Part shown: positions 8,655-17,930 of the stretch, piece by piece | Numbering within the stretch: position 1 is the first letter of the stretch | Layout of the letters: each line of letters starts with the position of its first letter | Source: Cyanosarcina radialis HA8281-LM2 | GTDB lineage: Bacteria > Cyanobacteriota > Cyanobacteriia > Cyanobacteriales > CCAP-1448 | Assembly (NCBI GenBank): GCA_019359615.1 | Contig: JAHHHA010000026.1 | Coordinates: forward strand, 1 to 64,000 | Length of the DNA: 64,000 nucleotides | Direction: 5' to 3' | The notes under the pieces: generated by a model | The model's input: the letters and a program-made list of their open reading frames with translations, nothing else | Databases searched by the model: none | Told to the model about the DNA's origin: nothing | Position numbers and translations under genes: made by a program

Positions 8655-8883
8655 TACCAGTCCCCAGCATTACCAGCAATCCCAAACCATTAAGAACTGG
8701 ATAAATTTTGTCTAGCTTCAAAAATCTTCCCGTGTGAACGCTCATCAACAGATTACCTACATTATCTATATTCAACCACTCATCTAAAATTACATAGCCC
8801 ATACCAGTTAAACCAGTTAAAAACAAAGGCAAAAATACAATAAGTGCAAGCAATCGATGATACTTCCGAAAATTGCGAATCAT
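8614..8883 (-). CDS. Small PepSY-associated membrane protein
   Basis: An 89-residue protein with a basic N-terminus (MIRNFRKYHRLLALIVFLPL) and two or three transmembrane helices (about 10-35 and 65-85). It resembles the first helices of PepSY-associated membrane proteins, which are common in cyanobacteria as short stand-alone genes. The function is unknown. It overlaps the convergent upstream gene by 41 bp, which is unusual but tolerable for tail-to-tail genes. Confidence 0.65.
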   Translation of the reverse strand: MIRNFRKYHRLLALIVFLPLFLTGLTGMGYVILDEWLNIDNVGNLLMSVHTGRFLKLDKIYPVLNGLGLLVMLGTGISMTGLFRPRRQS

Positions 8884-8954
8884 AGAGCGACCTAAACTAC
8901 CAGATGTTAATATCTAAATCCTGACAAAAAACTAACTTCCCAACCTTAAAAACC

Positions 8955-9000
8955 CTCTGCGAACCTTTGCGCTCACCTTTGCGCCCCTCTGCGTTAAAAA
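8955..9000. repeat. CTTTGCGC simple repeat tract
   Basis: The tract CTCTGCGAACCTTTGCGCTCACCTTTGCGCCCCTCTGCG is made of degenerate CTTTGCGC units followed by a nine-A run. The same kind of unit encodes the C-terminal tail of malQ (about 1555-1575). It lies between the PepSY gene and agrE, which diverge. Confidence 0.5.
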
Positions 9001-9048
9001 AAAATCTCTTCGCCCCAGCAGGATCGCTTTAAAATAGATCTTACGTCA

Positions 9049-9064
9049 TGTAGCAAACTCTACA
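9049..9064 (+). promoter_or_regulatory. Candidate NtcA binding site upstream of agrE
   Basis: TGTAGCAAACTCTACA fits the full NtcA consensus TGTA-N8-TACA exactly (GTA at 9050-9052, TAC at 9061-9063). A possible -10 element, TATCTAAAT at 9087-9095, lies about 23 bases downstream, the spacing expected for NtcA-activated promoters. The agrE ATG is at 9127. Nitrogen control of an arginine-catabolic gene makes biological sense, but binding is inferred from the sequence alone. Confidence 0.55.
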
Positions 9065-9126
9065 GAATTCGTCGATCGAAGATCGGTATCTAAATTTAAG
9101 GATAAATTCCATCTCTAGATAAATTT

Positions 9127-11235
9127 ATGGCATCTCAAATTCGCTTCCTCATGTGTTCTCCCGATCGCTACGACGTGGATTACGTCATCAATCCATGGAT
9201 GGAGGGCAACATTCACAAATCCTCGCCCGAACGCGCCAAAGAGCAATGGCAAAAGCTACACCACATCCTCAAAGAAAAGGCGATCGTCGATTTAGTCGAA
9301 CCTCAAGGAGGCTGGCCCGATATGGTATTTACTGCCAACGCTGGCTTAGTTTTAGGAGATAACGTGGTCTTGAGTCGTTTTTTCCATAAAGAACGCCAAG
9401 GAGAAGAACCTCACTTCAAACGGTGGTTTGAGTCGCAAGGTTACACGGTACACGAACTCCCCAAAGACTTACCATTTGAAGGTGCAGGCGATGCGCTGCT
9501 CGATCGAGAAGGCTGCTGTTTGTGGGCGGGATACGGCTTTAGATCGGAACTAGATTCCCACCCCTATTTGGCAAAATGGCTCGATATCGAAGTTCTATCC
9601 CTGCGATTGATGGACGATCGCTTTTATCACTTAGATACCTGCTTTTGTCCCCTCACAGATGGCTATTTGCTCTATTATCCGCCAGCATTTGATGCTTATT
9701 CCAACCGCTTAATTGAAATGCGGATTCCAGCCGAGAAGCGAATTGCGGTAGAAGAAGCAGATGCAGTTAAATTCGCCTGCAACGCCGTCAACATCGATAA
9801 AGTAGTGGTGCTAAATCAAGCTAGCGACGGCTTAAAACAACGTTTAGCTGAAGCTGGATTTACCGCGATCGAAACCCCCTTAACCGAATTTCTCAAAGCT
9901 GGAGGCGCAGCCAAATGTTTGACATTGCGCGTTACCGAACCAGTGCGGACGGAAGTTTGCGCGATCGTCTCGGTAGAAAGTCGCATCATTCGGTTAGAAG
10001 GACATTTGCTCGATTCTGGCTTGATCAACCGTGCTTTAGATAAAATCGTCGAAGCTGGCGGTAGTTTCCAAGTCCTGAAGTTCGATTTAGGAGAGCAACG
10101 CCAAAGTACATCTTCGGCTGAAATTAAGGTAACGGCTCCCTCTCACGAGGTCATGGAGGCGATTTTATCGCAATTAATCGACTTAGGAGCCTTAGATTTA
10201 CCCCAAGAAGAACGAGATGCCAAGCTAGAACCAGTAACTAGTGCTGGCGTGGCTCCCGATGACTTCTACGTGACGACGATCTATCCTACCGAGGTGCGAG
10301 TTAACGGCGAGTGGATGCGGGTACAAAATCAGCGAATGGATGGAGCGATCGCAGTTAGTGCTGATGGTAAGGTAGCGCAGTGTAAGTTACTCCGAGATTT
10401 AGAAATCAGCGATCGCGTGGTAGTAGACATCCTCGGTATCCGTACCGTCAGAAAGCCAGAATCGAGAGAACAGCGTAACGCTCAAGAATTCAGTTTCATG
10501 TCGGCTGGGGTTTCCAGCGAACGCCGGGTCGAATTGATCGTAGAACAAGTAGCCTGGGAATTGCGCCAAATCCGCGATCGCGGCGGTAAAGTAGTCGTTA
10601 CGGCTGGTCCCGTAGTGATTCATACTGGCGGCGGCGAACACTTATCCCAACTGATCCGCGAAGGTTACGTGCAAGCCTTGTTAGGCGGAAATGCGATCGC
10701 CGTCCACGACATGGAACAAGCTTTAATGGGAACTTCCCTCGGTGTCGATATGCAGCGGGGAGTCGCCGTCCGAGGGGGACACCGCCATCACCTGAAAGTT
10801 ATTAACGCCATCCGGCGCTGCGGTAGTATCGCTCAAGCTGTCGAGAAAGGAGTAATCAAAAGTGGGGTGATGTACGAATGCGTGAAGCACCAAGTTCCCT
10901 TCTGTCTGGCAGGTTCCATCCGCGATGACGGGCCGTTACCCGATACCCAGATGGATTTAATTAAAGCCCAAGAAGAATACGCCCGGTTATTAGAAGGTGC
11001 AGAAATGATTTTGATGCTCTCTTCCATGCTGCACTCGATCGGGGTCGGAAATATGACTCCTGCGGGTGTGAAGATGGTGTGCGTCGATATCAACCCAGCC
11101 GTAGTCACCAAATTGAGCGATCGAGGTTCGATCGAGTCTCTCGGTGTCGTCACCGATGTCGGCTTATTCCTGAGTTTGTTAATCCAACAGTTGGATAAAC
11201 TCACCAGTCCTTACCGCGCTTTAATTGGAACCTAA
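9127..11235 (+). CDS. agrE: Bifunctional arginine dihydrolase / ornithine cyclodeaminase (AgrE/ArgZ)
   Basis: This 702-residue enzyme catabolises arginine. The N-terminal guanidine-group-modifying domain converts arginine to ornithine, CO2 and ammonia; the C-terminal LOR/SDH-type domain converts ornithine to proline in the AgrE orthologue. Catalytic residues known from Synechocystis ArgZ fall at the same numbers: N71 (FTANAG), H168 (FYHLDT) and C264 (GGAAKCLTL). The C-terminal half begins near residue 280 and includes the Gly-rich HTGGGEHLSQLIREGYVQAL and SSMLHSIGVGNMTPAGVK. The enzyme drives an arginine/ornithine cycle and cyanophycin mobilisation in cyanobacteria. A perfect NtcA-type box lies 63 bp upstream of the ATG, suggesting nitrogen control. 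Confidence 0.95.
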   Translation: MASQIRFLMCSPDRYDVDYVINPWMEGNIHKSSPERAKEQWQKLHHILKEKAIVDLVEPQGGWPDMVFTANAGLVLGDNVVLSRFFHKERQGEEPHFKRWFESQGYTVHELPKDLPFEGAGDALLDREGCCLWAGYGFRSELDSHPYLAKWLDIEVLSLRLMDDRFYHLDTCFCPLTDGYLLYYPPAFDAYSNRLIEMRIPAEKRIAVEEADAVKFACNAVNIDKVVVLNQASDGLKQRLAEAGFTAIETPLTEFLKAGGAAKCLTLRVTEPVRTEVCAIVSVESRIIRLEGHLLDSGLINRALDKIVEAGGSFQVLKFDLGEQRQSTSSAEIKVTAPSHEVMEAILSQLIDLGALDLPQEERDAKLEPVTSAGVAPDDFYVTTIYPTEVRVNGEWMRVQNQRMDGAIAVSADGKVAQCKLLRDLEISDRVVVDILGIRTVRKPESREQRNAQEFSFMSAGVSSERRVELIVEQVAWELRQIRDRGGKVVVTAGPVVIHTGGGEHLSQLIREGYVQALLGGNAIAVHDMEQALMGTSLGVDMQRGVAVRGGHRHHLKVINAIRRCGSIAQAVEKGVIKSGVMYECVKHQVPFCLAGSIRDDGPLPDTQMDLIKAQEEYARLLEGAEMILMLSSMLHSIGVGNMTPAGVKMVCVDINPAVVTKLSDRGSIESLGVVTDVGLFLSLLIQQLDKLTSPYRALIGT

Positions 11236-11248
11236 AGACAAGGCGGTA

Positions 11249-11992
11249 TTAAGCTAAAGCAATATCGAATCGGCCTGTATATCCTGCTGCGTTCTGGGTT
11301 AACTGAAGTAACAGTCGAGCGCCGCCATCTAAGAAAATACCATCGCTATTATTTCTTTGGCGGCCCGATCTTTTGGTGGCATAAGGTAACTGGGCGTGAA
11401 CTCGATCGGTAAGGGCATCATCAAAGTAAAGCTGCGAGGTAAACTCAGTCCCCGATCCCGATGTCAAACTGGTGCGAATTTTGAAATGAATGTGAACGGC
11501 TCTGCCAGGATACCAACCGGGATAAATCGTCACGAATCGAGCGATGCCATTGGCATCAGTTACCTGGTAGCCCCGGAGAAATTTTTGTCCGACGGTACTG
11601 AAACTGGGATCGCTGACATCAGAATAGACACCTAAAGCATCGCAATGCCAGATATCGACGATCGCATTTGCTAGGGGGGTACAGGCATTTCCACTCAATT
11701 GCGAAACTCGAAAGACCAATTGCAACGGCACGCCTTCCTTGACGACACCATCGGCTGGATCGGAACGGATATCGGCACGGTTTAGCCTTTCATCCACGAA
11801 ATAAGGGCCTTCGGTCTGTTGCGGTTTGATGACGCATCCAGGAGTTACGGGTGTTTGTTGCGCCACAGTGCTGGGCACGCTTGAAGCCGATTCATCCCGC
11901 CAGCAGCCCAACAGGGTAAAGCCGATCGTTCCTCCAAAAAAATGCAAAACCTGTCGGCGTTTCAGCGGGTTAGCAGCTAGAAATTTTTTCAT
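11249..11992 (-). CDS. Exported intradiol ring-cleavage dioxygenase family protein
   Basis: A 247-residue member of the intradiol dioxygenase family (protocatechuate 3,4-dioxygenase type), which uses non-haem Fe(III) to cleave catechol rings. All four iron ligands are visible: Y123 (GVYSD), Y161, H167 and H169 (YPGWYPGRAVHIHF). The N-terminus has KRRQVLHFFG, a Tat-like twin arginine followed by a hydrophobic stretch, and a lipobox-like TLLGC with Cys30. The protein is therefore probably exported folded and possibly lipid-anchored. No ring-hydroxylation or beta-ketoadipate genes are nearby, so the substrate is unknown. It is only 13 bp from the convergent agrE stop. Confidence 0.85.
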   Translation of the reverse strand: MKKFLAANPLKRRQVLHFFGGTIGFTLLGCWRDESASSVPSTVAQQTPVTPGCVIKPQQTEGPYFVDERLNRADIRSDPADGVVKEGVPLQLVFRVSQLSGNACTPLANAIVDIWHCDALGVYSDVSDPSFSTVGQKFLRGYQVTDANGIARFVTIYPGWYPGRAVHIHFKIRTSLTSGSGTEFTSQLYFDDALTDRVHAQLPYATKRSGRQRNNSDGIFLDGGARLLLQLTQNAAGYTGRFDIALA

Positions 11993-12014
11993 CTATTTAT
12001 TCTCTGACATTCTC

Positions 12015-12133
12015 ATACCAAATCCGGTTTCCAAAACAGTCTTTCTCTCAAGGAGCCTCCGGCTCCCCTCTCGCTTGGGAGAGGGGTTGGGGGTGAGGGC
12101 TGGATTGGGGGGTATGAGAAGCGGATTTGGTAT
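12015..12133. repeat. MITE-like element with 12-bp terminal inverted repeats
   Basis: ATACCAAATCCG at 12015-12026 is repeated in exact inverted form as CGGATTTGGTAT at 12122-12133. Between them is a CCCCTCTCGCTTGGGAGAGGGGT hairpin and GGGGGTGAGGGCTGGA. Related left ends (AAATCCGG) occur at 14250, 20781, 26811, 26928, 55341 and 59929. There is no coding capacity, and no target-site duplication was identified with confidence. Confidence 0.6.
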
Positions 12134-12183
12134 CAGTCTCGATCGAATGTAGCTTTACTTTAGATCGAACCCATATTAGGGGT

Positions 12184-12651
12184 CTAAGTTCCCGATGGAT
12201 TGCCTTGTTGGCGTTGTTGGCGTTGCTGCTTCCGCTGCTCTAATTGCAGGCGCTGTTGTGGAGTCAGAACGGCCTCAATTTGGGCCTTAGAGGATTGCTT
12301 GACAGCATCAATTTGGGCACGTTGTTGGGCAGTAAGATTGAGCGATTCAAAACCCCAACCCCGCTTTTTCCGACCTCCTTCAGCGGGAGAATTACCTCGA
12401 TTTTCTCGCTCCCGCTGGAGTTGCGCTTTCTGTTCTGCGGTCAAAATGTTCTCGATTTGCGTTCGCGTATTTTGGCGAATTTGTTGGATTCTAGTTTGCT
12501 GATCCGGTGTCAAATTCAAGAAGTCGAGACGGCCCTTCCGATAGGATGGAGAGGGAGCCGTGGGCGCAGTCGATTGAGCGAATGCAGGTAACGACGAGCC
12601 GATCGATAAGGCGATCGCAGTAGCTAGTAACGGTAAAACTTTAGAATTCAT
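12184..12651 (-). CDS. Spy/CpxP-like periplasmic protein with LTxxQ repeats
   Basis: From the ATG at 12651 the product is 155 residues with a clear signal peptide (ending LPAFAQS). Two copies of a helical LTxxQ-type module follow: LNLTPDQQTRIQQIRQNTR with ILTAEQKAQL, and LNLTAQQRAQIDAVKQSSK with VLTPQQRLQL. The C-terminus is a Gln/Arg-rich tail. Spy/CpxP proteins are periplasmic helical chaperones that often feed into a two-component system. The divergent neighbour is a histidine kinase, so the protein may modulate or be regulated by it. The ATG at 12681 would place charged residues before the signal and is less likely. Confidence 0.8.
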   Translation of the reverse strand: MNSKVLPLLATAIALSIGSSLPAFAQSTAPTAPSPSYRKGRLDFLNLTPDQQTRIQQIRQNTRTQIENILTAEQKAQLQRERENRGNSPAEGGRKKRGWGFESLNLTAQQRAQIDAVKQSSKAQIEAVLTPQQRLQLEQRKQQRQQRQQGNPSGT

Positions 12652-12831
12652 GCAGATCCTCTTTGAGAAATCGAACTTCAATACTTAAATCCTAAGCGTC
12701 GAGATCGGTCTGCCACATGAATCGATCTTCCCAATTCGATCTAGGACTAAAGTACCAATTTTGTTGAGTAAGGTTCTCGCTAGAGTATAAATAGATTAAC
12801 TTTTCCCAGCCTCAAAACATCTTCTTATCTC

Positions 12832-14121
12832 GTGCCTCCCCCATTTTTATCAGGCGCAAATTCACGGGAATCTCTATCGGGAAGCTTCTGGCGAGCCTTC
12901 GGCACTTCACGAAATCGATCGCCCGATCGATCTTTTCGTCTGATTCTCTATCTGGAATGGATTCTGCTCGGTTTGACCTTTCTGCTCCAGATTCGCCCGG
13001 CTCGTTTTGGGATCGATGCTACGGATCGGCTGCTCGTCATCCTGATTCTGATTGGCTTCGGGCTAATGGGACTCAAGCTCCCCACTGGTAAAACCAGCCA
13101 CAAAGTTCTCTACACGGCACTAGAAATTGGGTTGCTGGTCTTAACTTTTTTACTCGATCGACGCACCGGATTTTTCCCGCTCCTCGGTTTGATAATTGCC
13201 ATTCGCAGTTGCCTGATTTTTCAGCCAACCGGACGGTTAATCGCCGCCGGATTGGTGTTTGCGCTCTCAGCGCTGATGGTATTTGAAGGCAGGCCGTATC
13301 GGCTCCCCAGACATCGACCTGGAATACCTAGTGAGTCGATCGCTAATACGATTTTGACCCTCCACCTCAACACGGCGATCGGCTTTGGATTGACGCTATT
13401 GTTTATCCTATTGTTAGTCAATGCCTTACTAGCAGAACGAGAGAGTCGAGAAAAATTGTTGCTGGCCAACGAGCGATTGCGTCAATACGCCATTCAAGTC
13501 CAAGATCGAGCCACGCTGCAAGAGCGAAATCGGATCGCCCGCGAAATTCACGATGCCCTCGGTCACGCGCTTACGGCTCAAAGCATTCAGTTAGAAAATG
13601 CCCTGCTGTTTTTGCCCCCGGAGGCCGAGAGAAGTAAGTCTTTTTTGCAAGAGTCGCAGCGACTCGGTGCCAGTGCCTTACAGGAAGTGCGGCGATCGAT
13701 TGTCACTTTGCGATCGAATCCCCTAGAGGGAAAATCGTTGGAAAATGCGATCGCCGAACTCACGGCCGATTTCCAAACCATGACTGCAATTACTCCTGAT
13801 TTGACCCTGCAAATTTCCCCGTCGATGCCAACCGAGATCGCTACTGCGCTCTACCGCATCTTGCAAGAAGCACTGACAAACATTGCTAAACATAGCGCGG
13901 CCACTGAGGTCGAGATCGGACTTCAAGAAAGCCGCGAAACCATTCAGCTTCAGATTGCAGATAACGGCCGGGGATTCGAGCCAAACCAAAACACCACTGG
14001 ATTCGGGCTGCAAGGCATCCGAGAGCGAACTGTAGCTTTAGGGGGACAATTCTTTTTAACCAGTCATCCCGGTCGAGGCTGTCGCCTGACTGTATCCATT
14101 CCGTTGCCGAGGCAGTTATAG
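12832..14121 (+). CDS. NarL-family sensor histidine kinase
   Basis: A 429-residue membrane kinase. The first 35 residues are hydrophilic; five or six transmembrane helices span about 38-205, followed by a coiled linker. The HisKA_3 dimerisation motif RNRIAREIHDALGHALTAQ carries phospho-acceptor H240. A C-terminal HATPase domain follows with an N box (LQEALTNIAKHS) and G boxes (DNGRGFEP, GFGLQGIRERTVALGG). It starts with GTG at 12832. HisKA_3 kinases normally pair with NarL/LuxR regulators, usually the next gene. Here the next gene of that type is at 24318, on the far side of the restriction island, so the pair appears to have been split. It diverges from the Spy-like gene. Confidence 0.9.
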   Translation: MPPPFLSGANSRESLSGSFWRAFGTSRNRSPDRSFRLILYLEWILLGLTFLLQIRPARFGIDATDRLLVILILIGFGLMGLKLPTGKTSHKVLYTALEIGLLVLTFLLDRRTGFFPLLGLIIAIRSCLIFQPTGRLIAAGLVFALSALMVFEGRPYRLPRHRPGIPSESIANTILTLHLNTAIGFGLTLLFILLLVNALLAERESREKLLLANERLRQYAIQVQDRATLQERNRIAREIHDALGHALTAQSIQLENALLFLPPEAERSKSFLQESQRLGASALQEVRRSIVTLRSNPLEGKSLENAIAELTADFQTMTAITPDLTLQISPSMPTEIATALYRILQEALTNIAKHSAATEVEIGLQESRETIQLQIADNGRGFEPNQNTTGFGLQGIRERTVALGGQFFLTSHPGRGCRLTVSIPLPRQL

Positions 14122-14491
14122 CAGTTCTCATACCAAATTCGATCGAAGTCGCTTCCTTTAAGTTTTCTCCTCGATCGTTGCGGTACAAATCCCAAAGTAC
14201 CGATAATGGCTCTTTAGAGACTTTAATAACGGAAGTTGCCAGTTATACTAAATCCGGTTTTTAAAGCCATGAATCCAGCCCTCACCCTAAATCCCTCTCC
14301 CGTGGGAGAGGGACTTTAACCGCCAGTAATTGGCATTGAAACTTCCTGGTTGCTAATGTCCGAACTGGTTTGACTCTGGCTCCCCTTCTCCCTGGGGAGA
14401 AGGGGCCGGGGGATGAGGGCAAACCCACTTTTGCTAAGCGGATTTGAGATCGAGTCAAATTTTGGATAAAGTCAGATCTTCTAAGATAACG
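14122..14491. repeat. Spacer with a MITE-like AATCCGG element before hsdM
   Basis: This spacer contains no convincing gene. An element runs from AAATCCGGTTT (14250-14260) to AAGCGGATTT (14436-14445), the same end sequences as the 12015-12133 element. Inside are a CCCTCTCCCGTGGGAGAGGG hairpin (about 14291-14310) and a CCCCTTCTCCCTGGGGAGAAGGGG hairpin (about 14382-14405). A lone ATACCAAATTCGATCGAAG end-like sequence lies at about 14131. The element directly precedes the restriction operon and may mark the left border of the island. Confidence 0.5.
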
Positions 14492-16543
14492 ATGGCAGAC
14501 CATCACCAACTCTCGAATTTCATTTGGCAAGTAGCCGATCTGCTGCGCGGACCGTATCGTCCGCCGCAGTACGAGCGGGTGATGTTGCCGCTGACGGTGC
14601 TGCGTCGGTTTGATTGCGTGCTGGCTCCGACGAAGGCAAAGGTGCTTCAGGCTTACACCAGTAAGTGGCGACATAAAACCGAAACAGAACAAGATTTTAT
14701 TCTAAATAACATCGCAGGACAGCGTTTTCACAACCATTCAGAATTTAGTTTTGAAGGAACCGATGACGGTTCGGGCAAGCGTAAAGGTGGACTAAAAGGC
14801 GATCCAGACAATATCGATCGGCATTTGATTAACTACATCAACGGATTTTCTAAAAATATTCGAGATATCTTCGATTTCTTTGATTTCAGTAAAGAAATCG
14901 AACAGATGCGAATCCATAATATTCTTTATCTGGTCGTTTCTAAGTTTTGCGAGATCGATCTGCACCCAGATTCGTTAGACAACATCCAGATGGGGTTATT
15001 ATTTGAGGATTTAATTCGGCGATTTAATGAAGAGGCTAATGAGACAGCCGGGGATCACTTTACGCCGCGAGAAGTGATTCGATTGATGGTGGATTTGCTG
15101 TTCGATCCGGATGATGCGGTGCTGACGCAACCTGTTATCTGCAAGATGCTCGATCCTACCTGCGGGACGGGTGGGATGCTGGCAGAGGCACAGAATCATT
15201 TACGGGAAAATAATGCTAAGGCAAAGTTATACGTGTTCGGGCAAGATTTTAATCCTCGTGCCTATGCGATCGCAGCTTCCGATCTGTTGCTCAAAGAAAA
15301 TTACAACAGCGATATTCGGTTTGGCGATACGTTGATTGATGACCAATTCCCCGACGATCGCTTCGATTATTTGATTGCGAATCCGCCGTTTGGAGTCGAT
15401 TGGAAGAAGCAGCAATCAGAGGTGAAAAAGGAACACGATCGCTATGGTTTTGCAGGCCGATTTGGGGCGGGTTTGCCCCGCGTAAACGATGGCTCGCTGC
15501 TGTTTTTGCAGCACATGGTCAGTAAGTTTGAACTAGTCGATCCAGAGGGGAAAAAGAATGGCTCGCGGTTGGCGATCGTCTTTAATGGTTCGCCGCTGTT
15601 TACGGGGGGTGCGGGCAGTGGGGAAAGCGAGATTCGCAAGTGGATTATTGAAAATGACTGGCTAGAAGCGATCGTGGCGCTGCCGGAGCAGATGTTTTAT
15701 AACACGGGAATTGGAACGTATATATGGGTAGTGACGAATCGCAAGCAAGCCGATCGTAAAGGTAAGGTGCAGTTGATTGACGGGCGGGAGCTATGGCAAC
15801 CGATGCGGCGCAGCTTAGGAAATAAGCGGCGCTATATGGGTGAGGCTGATATTGCGTCGGTGGTGCAGGAGTATGGCAGGTTTGCGGAAACGAAGATTAG
15901 CAAAATTTTTGATAACGAGGACTTTGGTTACAATCGGGTGCCGATAGAGCGTCCGTTACGGTTGTTGTATGAGATGACGCTAGAGCGCAAGAGCAATTTT
16001 TTGGATCGGGCATCGCATTTATTGGACGACGTACAAGTCATCGATAAAAAGTTGGGACGCGAGCCTCGGACGGATTGGAATGAGTTCGATGAGTTGCTAA
16101 AGCAATTGTTGGGACAGCGGGAAAGTAAATGGACGGCGGCGGAACGAAAGTTTTTCCGGGAGACATTTACAGTGGTAGAACCGGAAGCCGAGCCTGTAAT
16201 TGCCAAAGAGCGCAAAGCCAAAAAGGAACCGAACGCGCGGGTGTGGGGTTGGTTTCCGGTGGGAGATGGCAAGTGGGAGCGGCTGTATGAGGCAGATACG
16301 AAGCTGCGGGACTATGAGAATGTGGAGTTAAAAGATGAGGTGGTGCGTTACTTCCTCGCCGAAGTGGAACCCCATGTAGCCGATGCTTGGGCAGATGGGG
16401 AGAAGATTCGCAGTGCCTATGAGATTAATTTCAATCGGTATTTTTATGAGTATCAGCCGCCAAGACCGCTAGCGGAAATTGATGCAGATTTGCGAGAAAT
16501 GGAGGAGCAGATCTTGCATTTGCTGCGAGAGGTGATTGGATGA
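14492..16543 (+). CDS. hsdM: Type I restriction-modification DNA methyltransferase subunit HsdM
   Basis: HsdM is the adenine-N6 methyltransferase subunit of a type I restriction-modification enzyme. From the ATG at 14492 the protein is 683 residues, beginning MADHHQLSNFIWQVADLLRG. The N-terminal helical domain comes first. It is followed by the SAM-binding motif DPTCGTGGM at residue 221 and the catalytic NPPF at residue 297. A C-terminal extension follows that contacts HsdS. It is the first gene of an operon that continues into hsdS with a 4-bp overlap. An upstream in-frame ATG at 14444 adds 16 residues derived from the adjoining repeat and is not favoured. Confidence 0.95.
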   Translation: MADHHQLSNFIWQVADLLRGPYRPPQYERVMLPLTVLRRFDCVLAPTKAKVLQAYTSKWRHKTETEQDFILNNIAGQRFHNHSEFSFEGTDDGSGKRKGGLKGDPDNIDRHLINYINGFSKNIRDIFDFFDFSKEIEQMRIHNILYLVVSKFCEIDLHPDSLDNIQMGLLFEDLIRRFNEEANETAGDHFTPREVIRLMVDLLFDPDDAVLTQPVICKMLDPTCGTGGMLAEAQNHLRENNAKAKLYVFGQDFNPRAYAIAASDLLLKENYNSDIRFGDTLIDDQFPDDRFDYLIANPPFGVDWKKQQSEVKKEHDRYGFAGRFGAGLPRVNDGSLLFLQHMVSKFELVDPEGKKNGSRLAIVFNGSPLFTGGAGSGESEIRKWIIENDWLEAIVALPEQMFYNTGIGTYIWVVTNRKQADRKGKVQLIDGRELWQPMRRSLGNKRRYMGEADIASVVQEYGRFAETKISKIFDNEDFGYNRVPIERPLRLLYEMTLERKSNFLDRASHLLDDVQVIDKKLGREPRTDWNEFDELLKQLLGQRESKWTAAERKFFRETFTVVEPEAEPVIAKERKAKKEPNARVWGWFPVGDGKWERLYEADTKLRDYENVELKDEVVRYFLAEVEPHVADAWADGEKIRSAYEINFNRYFYEYQPPRPLAEIDADLREMEEQILHLLREVIG

Positions 16544-17874
16544 ATAGTGTAGCAAATCAATGTTCAAACCATAGAAATATAGAATTAGATTGGCTCCAGA
16601 AAATCCCTGAGCATTGGCAGATATTGACACTACGACGAGTTGTAAAAAATTTTGTTGATTATCGTGGACAAACACCTGAAAAAGTAGAGATGGGTATTCC
16701 TCTAATCACTGCTAAAAATGTGAAAGATGGATTCCTTAGTTTTCAAGGTTCCCAAGAATTTATTCCTTTTGAACTGTATAGCGATTGGATGGTGAGAGGA
16801 TTGCCTGAAGTTGGCGATGTAATGGTAACAACCGAAGCTCCGTTAGGGAATGTAGCGCAAATTGTTGACAGTAACGTCGCTCTAGCACAAAGACTTATCT
16901 TGCTAAAGACATATTCTGGGATTATTCATAATGACTACTTAAAATACTACTTTATGTCCTTAAGTGGAAAAAGTGAGTTATTTAGTCAGGCTACTGGTTC
17001 TACTGCCGAAGGAATTAAAGCATCGAAATTCAAGGGAATCCTACTATGTGTTCCATCTTTATTGGAACAAAAGCAAATTGCTGACTATCTCGATCGCGAA
17101 ACCCAAAAAATCGATGCTCTAATTACCGCCAAGAAACGACTTCTAGAACTGCTGGTGGAAAAAAGGCGATCGCTAATCACCCATATGGTGACTCACGGGT
17201 TAGATGCGGATGCACCGATGAAAGATTCTGGGGTTGAGTGGTTGGGTAAAATTCCTGAAAATTGGCAAGTCATTAGCTTATCCTTTCTGGCACAAGTCAA
17301 AACAGGAGTCACAAAAGGACGAGATTTAGGAAGTGCCGAAACAGTTCGCGTTCCCTATCTACGAGTCGCTAACGTACAAGATGGTTATGTAGATTTAGAA
17401 GATGTAGCTGATATTGAAGTTTTGCCTGAAGAAGTTGCCTCATTTAGCTTGAAAAAGGGGGATGTCTTAATGAATGAAGGTGGTGATGCTGACAAGTTAG
17501 GGCGCGGTGCAGTGTGGAAGGGGGCGATCGAACCTTGCTTGCATCAAAATCACGTTTTTGCTGTTAGATGTTATGGAGTTGAACCTGAGTGGCTGTCAAC
17601 CGTGACTAGTTCAAGTTACGCAAAAGCTTATTTTGAATCTCGTGCAAAACAAAGCACCAATCTGGCTTCAATCTCATCTACTAATCTTAAGGAACTTCCA
17701 GTCATTTTGCCTCCAAGGGAGATGCAGATACAAATAGTCAATATATTGCGAAACTCATTAGCTAAGTTAGATGCTCTTTGTAATGCTGCTAATACAACGA
17801 TCGCTCTCCTTCAAGAACGCCGCACTTCCCTAATTTCCGCTGCTGTCACAGGTCAACTCAAGATCGCCGACTAG
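16540..17874 (+). CDS. hsdS: Type I restriction-modification specificity subunit HsdS
   Basis: HsdS reads the bipartite target sequence for the HsdMS and HsdRMS complexes. The 444-residue protein has two target-recognition domains, each opening with the same conserved phrase: LDWLQKIPEHWQILTLRRV at about 14, and VEWLGKIPENWQVISLSFL at about 231. Each is followed by a coiled-coil spacer; the first begins EQKQIADYLDRETQKIDALI, and the second ends LLQERRTSLISAAVTGQLK. The start overlaps the hsdM stop (ATGA). A second, degenerate copy of the last 26 or so codons lies at 18627-18707, downstream of the toxin-antitoxin pair. Confidence 0.93.
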   Translation: MNSVANQCSNHRNIELDWLQKIPEHWQILTLRRVVKNFVDYRGQTPEKVEMGIPLITAKNVKDGFLSFQGSQEFIPFELYSDWMVRGLPEVGDVMVTTEAPLGNVAQIVDSNVALAQRLILLKTYSGIIHNDYLKYYFMSLSGKSELFSQATGSTAEGIKASKFKGILLCVPSLLEQKQIADYLDRETQKIDALITAKKRLLELLVEKRRSLITHMVTHGLDADAPMKDSGVEWLGKIPENWQVISLSFLAQVKTGVTKGRDLGSAETVRVPYLRVANVQDGYVDLEDVADIEVLPEEVASFSLKKGDVLMNEGGDADKLGRGAVWKGAIEPCLHQNHVFAVRCYGVEPEWLSTVTSSSYAKAYFESRAKQSTNLASISSTNLKELPVILPPREMQIQIVNILRNSLAKLDALCNAANTTIALLQERRTSLISAAVTGQLKIAD

Positions 17875-17930
17875 CCGCGTGTTCTTCCAAAGCCAACGCC
17901 TATACAACTATCAAAAAACTGGAGTCCATT

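Noticed and set aside
14281-14692. Minus-strand frame of 136 codons overlapping the hsdM start
   Set aside because: It consists of the AATCCGG-type repeat plus antisense of hsdM.
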